Positions 34,707 to 47,362 of a DNA stretch of 64,000 nucleotides are shown in pieces. This DNA is from Orbilia blumenaviensis. Lineage: Eukaryota; Ascomycota; Orbiliomycetes; Orbiliales; Orbiliaceae. Under the pieces are notes generated by a model. It made no database searches. It had not been told where the DNA came from and worked only from the letters and a program-made list of their open reading frames with translations. The stretch's first letter is position 1, and the number at the start of each line of letters is the position of its first letter. Where the stretch lies: NCBI GenBank assembly GCA_036872755.1, contig JAVHNS010000017.1, positions 62,001-126,000 of the forward strand, in the 5' to 3' direction. The translations under genes were made by a program, and so were the position numbers.

Positions 34707-36191
34707 GGTCCTGTGAGTGATTGAATGAGTGAGTTTTTCGTGAGTAACTTAAGTGTCTGTGTGCGTGTGTGCACACTTTGACGTACGAAGTGCGGAGACG
34801 GGTCAAGGGGTGGGAACAAAAAGGTGAAGCATGGAAAAAGATGAAACTTAACGTGCGTGCGGAGAACGGTACATATACGCCCCATACGGGATGTGAGTGT
34901 ATCAGTATCCTATAGCAGTTATTGTACACCTACAATTACTCCGTACCTATTATAATTATTCCTTTCTGTCAGATTGTTACATACTGACATACATACATAC
35001 ACATACATACAGACATGTCAGTAGGAGCCACTACCAACCAATCGACCTCTCATAGATGCATATCCGTCCTGCCCCCTTCCCACCGCAATCTTCGTATTGC
35101 GCAACAGAATCGGGTAAAAAACGATCCACCCAAATCTCCTATCCATCGTCCGATCATGGTGCCCCGTGCCCTCGTGGCAGTTTCTGTCATGTATCGGGAC
35201 CCAAGCAGGTAATTGTAATTGTAATTAATGCACGTCCCGTCCGCCGCTTCCAACAAAACAAGAAAAAAAACCCCGTACGATCTAACAAAAAAAAAAAAGT
35301 CCCAACGGTTTTATTTTATTATTATATTTTTTTTTATTAACCAAAATTCCTTTGTTCCTTCCATTCCCCTTCCTTTCGATCTAAAGGTCCCACAAATAGC
35401 GACGGGTGTGCATGATCCTTTTTTGGGGAGAGAGGCTTTTTCCCACCCTTCCCTTTCCCACCCCCCCCTTCTCCACGTGTCTGTGTAATCCTTGTGGAGA
35501 GTGTGGGACAAGATCGATTGAGCGATCCAGTTCAGATCGTAATCTACCGATCCGATTTTAATTTGTGTACCGAAAGCCCTTTTTTCCAACCCATCTGCAA
35601 CTTGTGCATGTATATGTACTATGTATGTAAGTAAGTAATGTACGTTACGTACATATACATCGGCCCCCCTTCTATTTTTTTTATTTATATCGTCGATCGA
35701 TCTCTACAACGGATCCATAACGGATATCGTCACGATATGCGAATTGCCAAAAAAAGTATAAGTATTCGGGAGAGGATAGATTGAAGTAGGTATCTACTTG
35801 GAGTAAAGAAATGAGAATAGGGGACTTTTTTTTCTCTCAGCCCCTCCATGTGTAGAGCCGGATACAGAAAGCCGACACGCCAAAGACGCCTGCTAGCCTA
35901 GACACACACGGCTGAAAATGTAAAAGCAAAACGGGAACAGTAAATTAACCCCCAAAAAGCACAACACCGGGATAACGAGAACGCTGTCATCAGAGCAGTC
36001 AGAATATAGTACAAAACAATATTGAAAAAAAAAAAAGCGAAGAAGAATGTTCATCAGCCGTGGTTCTGGATGGGCAGGGGTGCGGGGCCACAACAATAAG
36101 AAGCTTTCCACGTTGCCGCCAACAGTTGAAACGGCTGGGCACGTTCTTGGGTGCTAAACCACTCCGTACATACATCCAATATCAGGCCACC

Positions 36192-38321
36192 TCAACCTCT
36201 GTCCAAGTGTGATATGGATTTTAAAACTTCGTGTAAAGGCAAAGCCGTTGTTCCAGCCGCCTTCATTGTTGCCTCCTGCCTCACCTCTAGCACGGATGAA
36301 GCCTTTCCTAGAACTTTTTCCGTTATGCTCTTTGCGTACAGACTGTACTGCTGTGCTTTGTGCATCCCGTGCGAAAACTGATCCACTTTGAATTCCATTG
36401 ATCCCCGTCCCTTAGACATGGTATCCTGGATCTTCTCGATCGCTTGACTAGACTCTTCAAACCCTGGTATAACAGAGGTTTCTTCCGGCCGCAACAGAGT
36501 TACATCCAAATCTCCAGGTCGCACACCCCCTTCTTTCTGTATCCTTGGCAGCTTCTCCGGTGCTCTTTCTCCAACCTCAGACCATGCCTTCTTCTCACAG
36601 TTTAACCTGCATTAACGCCGATATTGTCAGCGCTCCGATATTATTTTAACCCATTGATATAGGTCCTCATCTTACTCTTCCAATTGTCTCTCCAGCGCAG
36701 CAATTTTACGCTTATGATCTTCATTTTTCGGGTGGGGTTTCTTGGGTACGTCCGCGGCGCTCTCCGATCCCTAAAGCCATGTTAGATCTCCTTTTTTAAA
36801 AAAAATACGTCATTTTGCCTTGATGTCGGTTCGTACCTCCGCCGCGTCCCACCATGTTACGTTCAACTTCTTTTCGGTAAGATCTGCTAAGATGTCTTCC
36901 TCGATCACACGTGCTATAAGATCTGTTAGCTCGGTTTGCCACGCTATTCTATGTGGGAGAGGATTCGTATTACCAGCAGCTCGAGCATTCGATTGAGCGT
37001 CACGCCCACGCGCTCTCTTTTCGCTCAAAGCGCATTTAGAACACCATGCTAAAAGCTGCTGCATGCGCTGAGTCTCGATCATTTGAGGGTCTAAGTGCTT
37101 ATAGAAGTCGTCCGGTTGTACATCCGGATGTGGTGCCGCTGGTCGCCGTAATATTAGTGACTGTGATTCCTGGGCTTCGTCCCTTGTTATAGATTCCATA
37201 CCGATAAATCCATTTGATAAAGAGCTAGCTCTTCTACCACGCAGGCCCATACTACTTCTACGATGTCCCTTTGCCTCACGCATCTCCTTATTTCTCTTCC
37301 TGACCAGTGGCGTATCTTCTATAGCAGCCAATGGAACCGTCAGGGGCTTATCGCCCCCGACATTCTCCTCTTCCCTAGCTGGTTCCTCCCCAGCTGCAGC
37401 ATTTCTCAGTGAACGTCGAACCCTCGGTGCATCCTGTCTGGGTGTTTCTAGGGCTTGTGCTTTAGCTTTCCGAGTCGTCGCTGGTGTCTTTGCGCTCGCC
37501 TGTGTTTTTACGCTCGCTTGTGGCTTTGCGCTTGCTGGAGGTTTTGCACTCGTCTGCGCTGGAGCTGGCTTCTCGTTCTCTATATTCTTTGTCCGAGATC
37601 GATGTTTTGTTTTAGGCTGTGGCTGTGGTTCCGGTTCCGCTTTTTTCTCTGGCACTGGAGCTGGAGCTGGAGCTGGCGCGCGTTCTCCCCGTGTACGCCT
37701 CGACCTGCTCGGTGATCCACCCTTAGGTACTTCCGTAGCCCGTAGCCCCGCCGTATTCTCCTGAGGAGCCTGCTGCTGCTGCTGCTCCTGTTTCTGTCCC
37801 TGATCATCCCTCTCCTTCTCCCTTTCCTTCTGATTCCGCTTCGCCCGTTTCGCCTTGCTTGGCCCTTTCGAGAATATGTTGTCGGCACTCTCGTCGGTTT
37901 CAGCTACCGTACCTACGAAACCCATGTCAGCTTCCCTCCCATACCCAATTATCTGAATGGCATCAATTTTACTTCTTGTTGTCTACCGAGATCCCCCAAA
38001 ACAGCTCGAATTAGCAAAGCAATTTCCATAATACTATAAAAAAAAAAACACGCGATTGTGGAAAAATATATCTCTTACCCTAGTTTGAGGCCTACTCGCC
38101 TGATCAGCCGTCCGGCCTGTGGAACGCTCCGGCGAAGACCGCCGAGTCTTCTTAAGAGGCGGCATGTCTTCTCCTCCACGAACTCCATTCGCCGTAGCAC
38201 CAGCACCAGCACCACCATCATCATCGAGAAACGTCTTATTGCTACTTTTGCGCTTCGGCCGATGACTGGCCATTGTTGGCATGAACGTTAGGGGCAGCGG
38301 ATATGAGGCGAATTCGGTCAT
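36192..38321 (-). CDS. dsn1: Dsn1/Mis13, MIND (Mis12) kinetochore complex subunit
   Basis: Dsn1 links inner centromere chromatin to the Ndc80 complex. Minus-strand exons are 38321-38079, 37952-36837, 36770-36676 and 36606-36192 (622 aa). The N-terminal half is disordered and basic, with Pro/Ala/Lys repeats and a QQQQQ run. The family signature is HRRSSMGLRGRRASSLSNGF near the middle, a basic serine motif fitting Aurora B sites. It is followed by DDFYKHLDPQMIETQRMQQL and LAWCSKCALSEKRARGRD. After a coiled coil (RKIAALERQLEELNCEKKAW) the C-terminus holds VRPGDLDVTLLRPEE and FKVDQFSHGMHKAQQYSLYA. The start at 38321 is the first ATG; Met17 (MASHRPKRKSS) is an alternative. Confidence 0.92.
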
Positions 38322-39260
38322 GTAATCATGCAGTTAACCATTGCAGGGCGGCAGCGGCAGCAGCGAATGTCGGATTTGAAGGGTCTCCTTCCGTTTTTTT
38401 CTCTTTGTGAAGCCGTATTTATTCCCTTTCTTATAAAAAAAAAAATCTCGATATTTTTCTTCTTCTTTGCGGTTTATGGTTTTGAGACAAAAAAAGGCCG
38501 GGTTCAAAATGTGGGGGAGGACACAAGAGATGTCGAGGCGGCGCGATAATGTAGATAGGAGTAAACTGAAACGACTGATGACTATGGATACAGATATAGA
38601 CAATGCAGAGTAATTAATGATTATCGATGATTTTTAATATATCCCTTGTAAGTTCGGAGGAGGGGGGCGGGCTAATGGATGCCGGTGAGGGGGGTAGCGC
38701 TGCCGATGAGAAGGCCTTTTTGATGCCGTCGATGCTGTTGATGTCGATGATGCTGGGTTCCTTCGGGGGACGCGACAAGCTGGTGGGACGAAAAGCCGTC
38801 ATCGCGACAACAACAACAAAACAATAACAACGCACAACACATATCACTTTTCCTTTCCGGCGGCACTGTAACTGTAGCCCACGAAAACCTTCACCTGCAT
38901 TATCACACTTGTCACTTCTTGAAGTAATCCCGTTTTTGAATTGATGATAAGGGGTGGAGGACAAATATTCTTATTGGTTTTTTTTTTTTCTTTCATTTTT
39001 TTTTCTGAAAAAATTATCATAGCTTTCAAGTGTTTTCTATACCAGTTAAATGGCATGACTGTACCATTCTTTCTAACCATACAGCTTCAGGCAGGCGGTG
39101 TGTGCGTGTGAGTGTAAAACCCGCCACATGGGGGCCGCACATTTTTTTCATATTTGCACATGTTTTTGCACATTTCATAAAAGCCTTCGAAAGAAAAATT
39201 GTTGAAATTCACATTAAAAAGAAATATCACCGCATCCTTATCGAAGGATAGTATTATTTT
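38322..39260. other. Intergenic, dsn1 promoter and psd2 3' region
   Basis: 939 bases without a supported gene. The 116-codon minus-strand open frame at 38614-38964 is low-complexity and lacks recognisable content. Confidence 0.6.
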
Positions 39261-42200
39261 TTATTCATTTCGAGGAGGGGCCAAGCTGCCCTCCACACGT
39301 CGTTTAGCATCAGCCTTATCCGCAGCAGTGACATTCTTAGATATCGTTTCGTGACCGACTTCACGCTGGTCTGGGCTGTGCCCGACGGACATTCCTACCC
39401 GGATCTTGAGAGTAGACGGTTAGCTCGATATATATAAACCCCTTAAAAATGAATAGAGGTCTTTCTTACTAAAGTTTCAATCGCCTCCTTTGAATTGGCG
39501 ATCAGATCGTCATCCCATCTCATTGTGTTAGGCTCGAAAAGGACTACCAGAGTGCTCCCGCCAAACTTGAAGTACCCGAGTTCATCTCCTCGGGCGACAG
39601 TAGCCCCAGCTTGAGCGGTAATGACGGTGCTGCCAACCATCATAGCTCCGACGCAGACAACCATCACACGACCATGTGCGACAGAATCAAATGGAACGAC
39701 AATTCTGACGTTTTCTCCGTATACATCGAGCCTGAAAAAAAAAACACTGTTTAGCATCATATATATATATATCGCAAGATTATTATTTTGGTAGTAACAT
39801 ACGCGGATCGGATGGCCATCGGGTTGACGGTATAGTATTCTCCCTTGATCAGCTTGGGCTCCCCCATAACCCCGTCAACGGGGATATGAAACCTGTGGTA
39901 ATCCTGAGGTGCTAGACGGAAAATTCCAAGCGCACCACCGTGGAACCTCTTAGCTTCGTCGCCGTATGCCGGTCCGAGCAGCCTCTCTACGGAAAAGTCC
40001 CGTCCCTTGACCCATATCCTGGTTGCATCGTCAATGGTATCAAAGACCACTGATCTGCAGTCGGCAGGCGCCACGATGACCTTGGGGTTATCTGGGTAAG
40101 CAACTGGGCGGGAACCAGGTTTGAGCTCTCGATAGAAAAATTCGTTGAACCTAGCGGATATCTCGTTTAATATAAAACCACTCGAAAGCCGGATAGCATA
40201 TAACTCACGTCTTGAACTCATCCAATGGTTTCAACACCTCATCAATGTTGAGTTGATGGAAAGCAATGAAGGGCTTAATTTCACGGGCAGAGGCCGGGTT
40301 ATCGTACTTCTTGCCCTGTTTCCAGCTCAAACTCTCAAGCAATTGACGAACTATACTCACAATTAGCAAAAAGAATGCCAAAAAGTGACAGATTTGCCCA
40401 CAAAAACTTACTCTTCTTCTTCTCCATACTGCTACTCTTCAAACCCTTATACAAGAGTCTGATACCAAGTCGAACGTAGACACTCATTCTTTCCTCGGAA
40501 ATCAACCCTGTAATTCGATCCTGAATAAGGATATTTGCAGAATTGGCCCCAAGTTTGTATCCACCATATGAAACTTTGGTAATAACTTTCGAGTACCATT
40601 TCCTCTGCGCTTGACTCGAGGTCACAAAGCCTCCCATGACTAACCGATCTACTCTTCGCCAATCTTGGCTGGCACAAGTTGCCAAATGCGTAACAATATC
40701 GACCTCCGAGCGCTTCTGTAATCGCGGCTGGTGGCACAGTGGACACTCCTTAACAACAATGACATGCTCCTCTCTCTCATCTTCGTCCGCCAGCCCGTCG
40801 TTAGACAAATTTGCGCCCTCCTCGCCGCTACTTCCCATTCCAGGAACCGTCAAAGTCGGTGTCGCCAGTGGCTGGTTCAAAGAATACGTTGACTGCGAGT
40901 TCGATTGGTCCGCCGGGGTGTAGCTATCGGAATTCGTATCAGATTTGGTCGAAGCAGTATCTGTTAACTGTTCGTCTTTCGACAAGCTAAGGCTGCTGTG
41001 ATTGTATGGTGAACGACCCGTGGACTTCGACGTGGTAGCGAGCTGGTCCTCGAGGCAAATAACCGCCTGGTCCATGGTAAGCTCGTAATCCAAACAGTTA
41101 TCGAGCGAATTTCCATTCTCCTCGGCAAACCGTTCAAAGAACCCATCTATGGTGCTAGCTTTGAGGGTCGACCCCAGCGAGTCTAACATAGTCGTCAATT
41201 CTACCCTGCTAATCATTCCACTGTCGTCTGCATCGTATTGTTTAAGCATGACCCTCCAGAATTGTTGACGAAGAGCAGGGTAAGGAATATATTTCGCCCG
41301 GATGTGCAACCCAGGACTGTGCTTTCCTTCCCATCTTTCTTTATTCTTCATAAGCAGCGGCAGATCGAAAGCTTTCAAATCATATTCATTTGCATCAATT
41401 TGAGGAATAGGGGGTTCTTCAGAAGTTGGAGTTGGGGGACCCGGTGTTAACATAGGTGGCGGAACGAGCTGACCATCCCTGGTAGCTGGGACCTCGATTG
41501 CGGTGGGCTTTGTTGTCATCTGGTATAATGACGAAGAGGATCCTGCATTTTTACCAGAAAGCTCCGGACGGCCCTTCTTCGCCAGATTGGTCGCTGAGCT
41601 AGACCTAGATAATGGCAAGCGGAACCGACTCTTGTTCCCGTTACTAGGAGCCACCGTCGTCGCCGACATATCGTACGTCGAGAAGTCGGGCATTTCGTAG
41701 AGACCATTTCCGCCCTTTGACTTCGGCGCCGTAGCGATAACATCCTGTACCGGGAGGTCGACGTGGGCGATGAAATCGTTTCCGGAGAATTTGTCCTTAT
41801 CTACGACCGCAAAATTGAGGGAGTAGAACTGCTCATGACGAAGAACCTGGAAAACCATCTTTTCATCAAATTTCGGGTCAAGACAGTGTCGGATAACCCT
41901 TGTGCGATATGTCTTCTTGCCCAAAGATACAACGACAAACGGATCGCAATCGAAGCTTGTCCGGGTCACTAAGTGAAAACTTTTGGTGAGCGGAAGTTGA
42001 TCATAGGGTTAGTTTGCGAGGGACATACTGTTTTTCTCCGGGGGTAGGTCTGAACAAGCCAGAATCTCGATGAACATGACACCAACCACGTCTCCATTGT
42101 TGGCGAGCTCATACGAAGTGTCGTGCTTCTTTTTCTTGCCCTTTCCTCTAGCCTTTAGCTTTAGTCGCTTTTTAGACTTCTTCTTCTCCTCAGTTTCAGT

Positions 42201-43117
42201 TTCCTGCCTCTGTAAACCAGGTGTATCCGGTTGTTCGTCGCCAGATTCATCTTCTTCGTCCGAAATCTCGTCATCCGATCCCATATCAAGGCCCAAGCCG
42301 GCCGGGTTTTCTATTTCTAGCATTGGGGTGCCGGCGACGGACGGCGACGCTCTAAATACGGACAAAATCTGGTCCACTGACGCCGGTTTGCCCGTCTTGT
42401 CGACAACCAGGAGGTTGAGCTGGATTTCCCCTGAAATTTTGGCCTTCTTCCTGGTGGAAACCAGCTCAAACCATCGGGACTGCTAGGTGCATTAACAAAA
42501 ACGTGTCGATTCCAGTGTAAAAAAAAATGGACACAAAAAGGCCACATACAGTAACTTCCGAAGTTCCAGAGGAGAAGAATTCATCTAAAGAAACCTCAAA
42601 TTCTCCCATATAGTCCTGGACCAATTGCGTCAGCGCACCCGTCACCACTATCACTATATCATATAATATGCAGCATATCAAGTCTTTTCTACCTTTCCGA
42701 ACCGATCCTTATCCCAACAGATACAATGAAGCTCGTGCGCGCCGGACCTCGCTAGAGGCATGTCGAACGTAGTATTCCACGTAGGGTCCAGACTCTTCGG
42801 AACAGCATGGGTGACATTACGGTAGTCGTCGAGAGTCACAACTACATACTATACACACAACGGTCCGTCGTTAGCCAATCGCTCTCCACTCCCTGGTAAC
42901 CACCAAAACTGTTTATTTCTCTAGGAAATAGGTATATAAAAAAAGGAGTGTAACACTCGTACCGGATCACTTTTACCACTTCGATCTTTCGGTGCCAAGT
43001 TCCTTCCCTGTATTTTCGATCAACCAGTCAGTAGCTGGGTTACGGCATTGTTTCGAGGTATTCGGGTCGCACCTGAACAACGGTCACCTTCAAAACAAGG
43101 TCCGAGATGTCAGTCAT
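39261..43117 (-). CDS. psd2: Phosphatidylserine decarboxylase 2 (C2/EF-hand type)
   Basis: Psd2 makes phosphatidylethanolamine from phosphatidylserine in the endosome/Golgi system. Ten minus-strand exons (43117-43073, 43007-42963, 42848-42693, 42615-42550, 42482-42029, 41968-40412, 40350-40209, 40150-39803, 39731-39470, 39404-39261) give 1072 aa. A first C2 domain near residues 5-130 contains [20 protein letters not shown] lysine-rich acidic linker leads to a second C2 ([39 protein letters not shown]). An EF-hand ([12 protein letters not shown]) sits near residues 501-512. The catalytic part has [20 protein letters not shown] and HRFHIPVDG. The autocleavage site is FGGST: Gly892/Ser893, where Ser893 becomes the pyruvoyl group. 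A 5' intron appears to end at about 43156, before the start. Confidence 0.95.
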
Positions 43118-46100
43118 GATTTTAGGTGATGCACCGACGCTTAGATTCGGAGTGCCTGTGAGTAAAGAAATTCCACGAGGGGAGAATTAATATCAGAAGA
43201 TCTTGGACGCGGTAAGGTAGCGAGAGAATGAAAGAATGACGGCGTTTTTTGGTGTAATTAATATTTTGCTCTGCTCGTCGGCTTTCGAGTGTAGCTTTCA
43301 GGGAGGATGCAGGAAGCTAACTTGGGGGGTACGTATTGTGGAAGTTGAAGGACAAGCAAGCAAAGCTAAGCTTGGTAGCTTAGGGTTATGGGCTTTCTGA
43401 TGTGATAGGTTCAGAGTTGTGTGTGTGATTTGGGATGTGATAGTGAAATGCAAGCAAGAACACGACAAGCTTTCCAACACGAAGCTGACAGATACCCAAT
43501 GCAGCAGGATGTGGAGTATCGAATTCAGCCAAAACAGTTGATCGAAAAATGCGGCTCTTTGCGAGTGGTAGTGGTGGTGTGTACTACTTTACTTTGACAT
43601 TTGACAGGGGGATAGCAGAAACGGTATCTCGACAAGTCTGGGGGGACGGTGGTTTAATTGTGAAGAAGGGAAAAGCGAGATCTCGAAGCAGGAACATATG
43701 ATGTAACTGGGCTGAGCTGGCAGGACTCCGCTATACCCATATCAAGCGGAATAATAATCTATGACGAGGGAGGGCTAATATATTCGGGGTAAGCTTTGTG
43801 CGCCGTCGTGCATCTGCCAGAGAGAGACTAAGGTAAGCCCAGTACGTCGGTAGTACTCGGTACCTGTGCGGTCCGGTATATAAAAGGCAGGTTTGGCGTA
43901 GATGTACAGCCTGTTTGCCCGCCTTTCCCTCTTAGTTATACCTCCGAATACGCTGCTGCGGCATCTCTGTTTCTCTTATTTGCCTCTGACTTTCTCGATG
44001 ACATCGACAAGAGAGACATTGACCTCGCTCTCTGTCCAACCCGCCGCCGCCGGGTTCGAAATTTAGGGTTTCTCTTTAATCCACCAGGGCACAAAACTCG
44101 ACCCCAACGTTTGAAGGTTGAGGGCTGCAAACGGAATTCCTATTTGTATACTATGCCGCGTAAAAACTCACCGCTTCGGCTCCTCCCTAACCTCCCAAGA
44201 CTTGGCCGGCTGAGTGGCCCCATCGACGCATCCCTCTCTTGTGGAATCCCTTCAGAATAAAATAAAATCGACCTGGAGAGTAGAAGTCGGAGGGGGTCCT
44301 GCCGAAGAAACCGAATTTTTGTTTTTATGGTCGAAACGAAGGGTATATATTTGTGTGGATCCGCGCGGCTCCCAGGCCAGGTCGGTGAGCGGAACGAAGC
44401 CTCAGAACGAGACACAGCTAGGCCTTGTCCGGAAATATTCGGTGACGTTTGCAATCTGATATATATGTAGTAGACAGGTAACTGGCCGGTTTATCGATTA
44501 ATATCGAGAAGCTAGAAGCTCGAGGACAGAGTATTTCGTGAAATCATTGCTGCCGTAATCGCTCGTTCGCTATAAAATCACGCAAAACAGAACTTGACGC
44601 TAATACTCTTTTTAAACGTTTCTGAGATGCCCAAAAAATGAAACCACTCACGTCTCCTGACTCCGGCGGGGGTCCTTTTTTTTCTTTTCTACTTGTCTGT
44701 CGGTCGGGATAGAAGTTCTAATTCCAGTCTCTCTTTTCCTTTTCTCTTACAAACCAGGGGCGGTGGGATTTTTTTCTCTCTTTTTTTTTCTTTCTTTCTC
44801 TCCTTCTATTGCTCCGGTCGCCGTGCGTGCCTAGTATTTAAATTTGGAATCCATCGATCGGACCGTGGGCCTATTTTATGTTGAGGGATTCGATCCTGGG
44901 CCTGCAGCTTCGTGCAGGTGCACATGCTCACCTTTCTTCCCTTTTTTTTGTTTTTTGTTAGAACCTCCACGTCAGATTTCGATTCTATCTATTTCAGCCT
45001 CACGGATACGATCGGAGGGAAAAAGCTAAAATAAAACAAAACTAAAATACTTAAGTAACCACTAACTATTAACAAATACGTCCCAAAAACGACAAAGCAA
45101 ACCCCAAACCGGTGCACCTTTGGCCGATAATTTTTAGGTAAATCAGGGCAGGAATTCGGTCGGCGAGGAGGTTGACATAACTTTGGGGTAAAGAAAAAAC
45201 GCCACTAGCTAGCTTGGGCAGGCAGGCACCAGACCTCCCCTTCATAAGCTTCGTGGGAAAGCTGGGCCTAAGAGAGCTAGCTAACGACATTATGGTGACA
45301 GATTTGGTATTATAAGCATACCCGTTTCCCCCCCCCCCATCTTTTTTTACGTCGGATGGCGGCCTGTACCACAGGCTTCTGGCTAAGCTTTCCCGCTATA
45401 TTGGACCCGGTCAGGAATGGTGTGCCTGATCCCTGTTATTACATCCCACGATACGGATGATTGTCACCGTTTGGCAAAAAACAAACTGGTAGTAGTAGTA
45501 GAGCTCGAGCTTACTTCTATGCAGGGTGTTTGTGCGATTACGAGAGAAACACGCTGCGTGAGAGAAATTTTTTAAAAAGGGGAGGGCCTTTTGTTTTAGA
45601 AAGAAAGAAGTGCATTCTATGACACCTTCTATTCGGAGTGAGCGATATAATTCGGTCCCAAATACCGACCACGTTGTTTCGTACTCGTAAATACATGCGT
45701 ATGCATATGCCTTGCCAGACGGTGTTTTTTATATTCCTGCTCCGTCTGAACATGAGAGAAATTTCAACCGAACCGAAAAAACGAATGAAAAGTGCAAAAA
45801 CATTTGTAACAGGAAAACCCACAAAGAAAGAAGGAAGGAAGGAATCTAAAACGGTCTATTCTACCTTGTCTTACTTTCTATGACCGCGATTTCCAAGGCC
45901 CAGCCTAGGCCTTTACCGTGGTCGACCTTCTAAGGACCACCGGTCTAGTAATCCCAAAATCAAAAGACGCCTGCTCTGAAAAAAACCCAATGAGGTCAAA
46001 AATCCAACAATCTAGAGCCCATAAAACAAAAACACGACTCTAAAGGGGAAAAAAAAAAAAAAAAAGCGAGGGAAGTGAAGGCAGAAAATGCTCTCGACAA

Positions 46101-46201
46101 AAAAAAAAAAGAACGATGGCATCAAAAAGAAGAAGAAGAAGTAATAACTGAAAAAAATGTAGAGTCGAACCATCACCAAGCTCCACCAAAAATCAGACAA
46201 C
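43118..46201. other. 3.1 kb gene-free stretch between psd2 and the HAD phosphatase
   Basis: The part next to psd2 holds its 5' leader: a CAG acceptor ends at about 43156 and no ATG lies in the preceding 300 bases of leader sequence, so a leader intron is likely. No gene is supported beyond that. The minus-strand frame at 44140-44454 lacks a domain. Poly-A runs at 46050-46065 and 46099-46110 lie near the HAD gene 3' end. Confidence 0.6.
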
Positions 46202-47362
46202 TTAAGAGACCATTGTCGCCTGAGGAGTGTAAGCCGGCTCCACAGGGAGAAAAGTATTGCCGGTAGCAGGAGCAGGAGTAGCCGACGACTTGATGGAACT
46301 CAAAGTCGGCACAGCCTTCTTGCTGGATGCCCGGCGCCAGAAGTTGGCCCTTGGATTGTATTGGACGGGTTTTCCAGAACCGTGGGTCGTTTCTTGGTCT
46401 TCTTGGACCAACCTCGCCAACTCGGTTTGGATATCAGCGAAGGTGTCGAATGGGATATATGAGATTTTATTCTCAATGCAGTATTCCTCGAGTCTGAGGC
46501 CGCGGCGGGCGAATAGGACGTCGGCCTCACGTGCGGCCGGAAGATCCGAAACGCCGTCGCCAACGAAAACAATCATGGGGATGGAACCATCTTCGCTCTC
46601 TGAGGAGGCGATTGTCTTATATTCTTGTAGCGAGGCAGCCTTGTCGTGACCGAGTTCGTTGTCGTGGCGCCAGATGGGCTTCCATTCGCTACCGTCGTGA
46701 GAAATCTGAGCGTCATTGGCAACAATATCAATGTGTGCAGACTAAAGTGATAAGATCAAACATTAGTATTACCAAACATATATTTAAAAAACCAGATTAA
46801 GAAAGAGGACCATACCTGTGTCTCCCCCAAAAACACATCAAGAACCTTCCTCAAAATAGGCTTCAGACCAGCTGAAATGACATTAAAAGGAATACCATTC
46901 GCAATGCAGTATTTATGAAACTCATTGAAATCCGGATCAATCTCCAGCTTCTGCTTCATGATCGAGAACCCATCTTCGAATGTGACGTTTAAGCTCCCCC
47001 ACATGTCTTCAGAAACCGCGCGGAATGATCGAGCACCGGTCTTGATCTCCTCGTCGAGCTGCTCCCGTCGGACTGCGCCGCATCCGTGGTGGTCGAAGAG
47101 GATGTGGCCGGTGTCTTGCATGAATATGGTGCCATCGAAGTCTGTTCAGTATTGTTAGTAACGAACAAAGCTTAATTTATCCCCCAGCCATGGGCCCGAT
47201 CTAGTCTGGACACCGGACGGGTGTGGATTCAAGTCCAATCTTACCGGAGAATATGATGATATCCCTCTTGCTAGTGTCCTGAACAGTGACAGCAGGAACA
47301 CTGCTCTTAGAACCCTTCAAGCTCTGGGAGATAGTAGAAACGGGTAATGTAACAGAAGGCAT
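46202..47362 (-). CDS. HAD-family sugar/polyol phosphatase (yeast Pyp1/YNL010W-like)
   Basis: This is a haloacid-dehalogenase phosphatase of the phosphoserine-phosphatase-like group, cytosolic. Yeast Pyp1 is reported to hydrolyse polyol phosphates, though many databases call such proteins MDP-1 or SerB-like. Minus-strand exons 47362-47245, 47141-46816 and 46741-46202 give 327 aa. Motif I is SDFDGT, with Asp40 as nucleophile and Asp42 as acid/base. A central cap has FDHHGCGAVRREQLDEEIKT and FNEFHKYCIANGIPFNVISAG (motif II Ser). Motif IV is VGDGVSDLPAA near residues 209-218. About the last 55 residues are a disordered tail (KAVPTLSSIKSSATPAPATG) beyond the usual fold. Substrate is inferred from homology only. 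Confidence 0.85.

Larger units (their letters stand above)
29033..36191. other. 7.2 kb gene-poor, repeat-rich region upstream of nsdD
   Basis: No protein gene is supported in over 7 kb, while the left arm averages one gene per about 1.9 kb. The stretch is packed with simple repeats: GTAAA, TCAGATC, GGAACT/GGGACT, GATAGGTA, CTCCCT, CAGG, TACA and long A or T runs. Open frames up to 147 codons (32938-33381) or 143 codons (33934-34365) are present but show no domain, no intron pattern and no credible start. The half near 29033-30500 should contain the nsdD promoter and possibly a long spliced 5' leader. The far end is the dsn1 3' region. Confidence 0.75.

Noticed and set aside
29033..36191. Degenerate transposon in the large gap
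   Set aside because: No terminal repeats, reverse transcriptase or transposase fragments, nor the strong AT bias of RIP-mutated elements, are visible.
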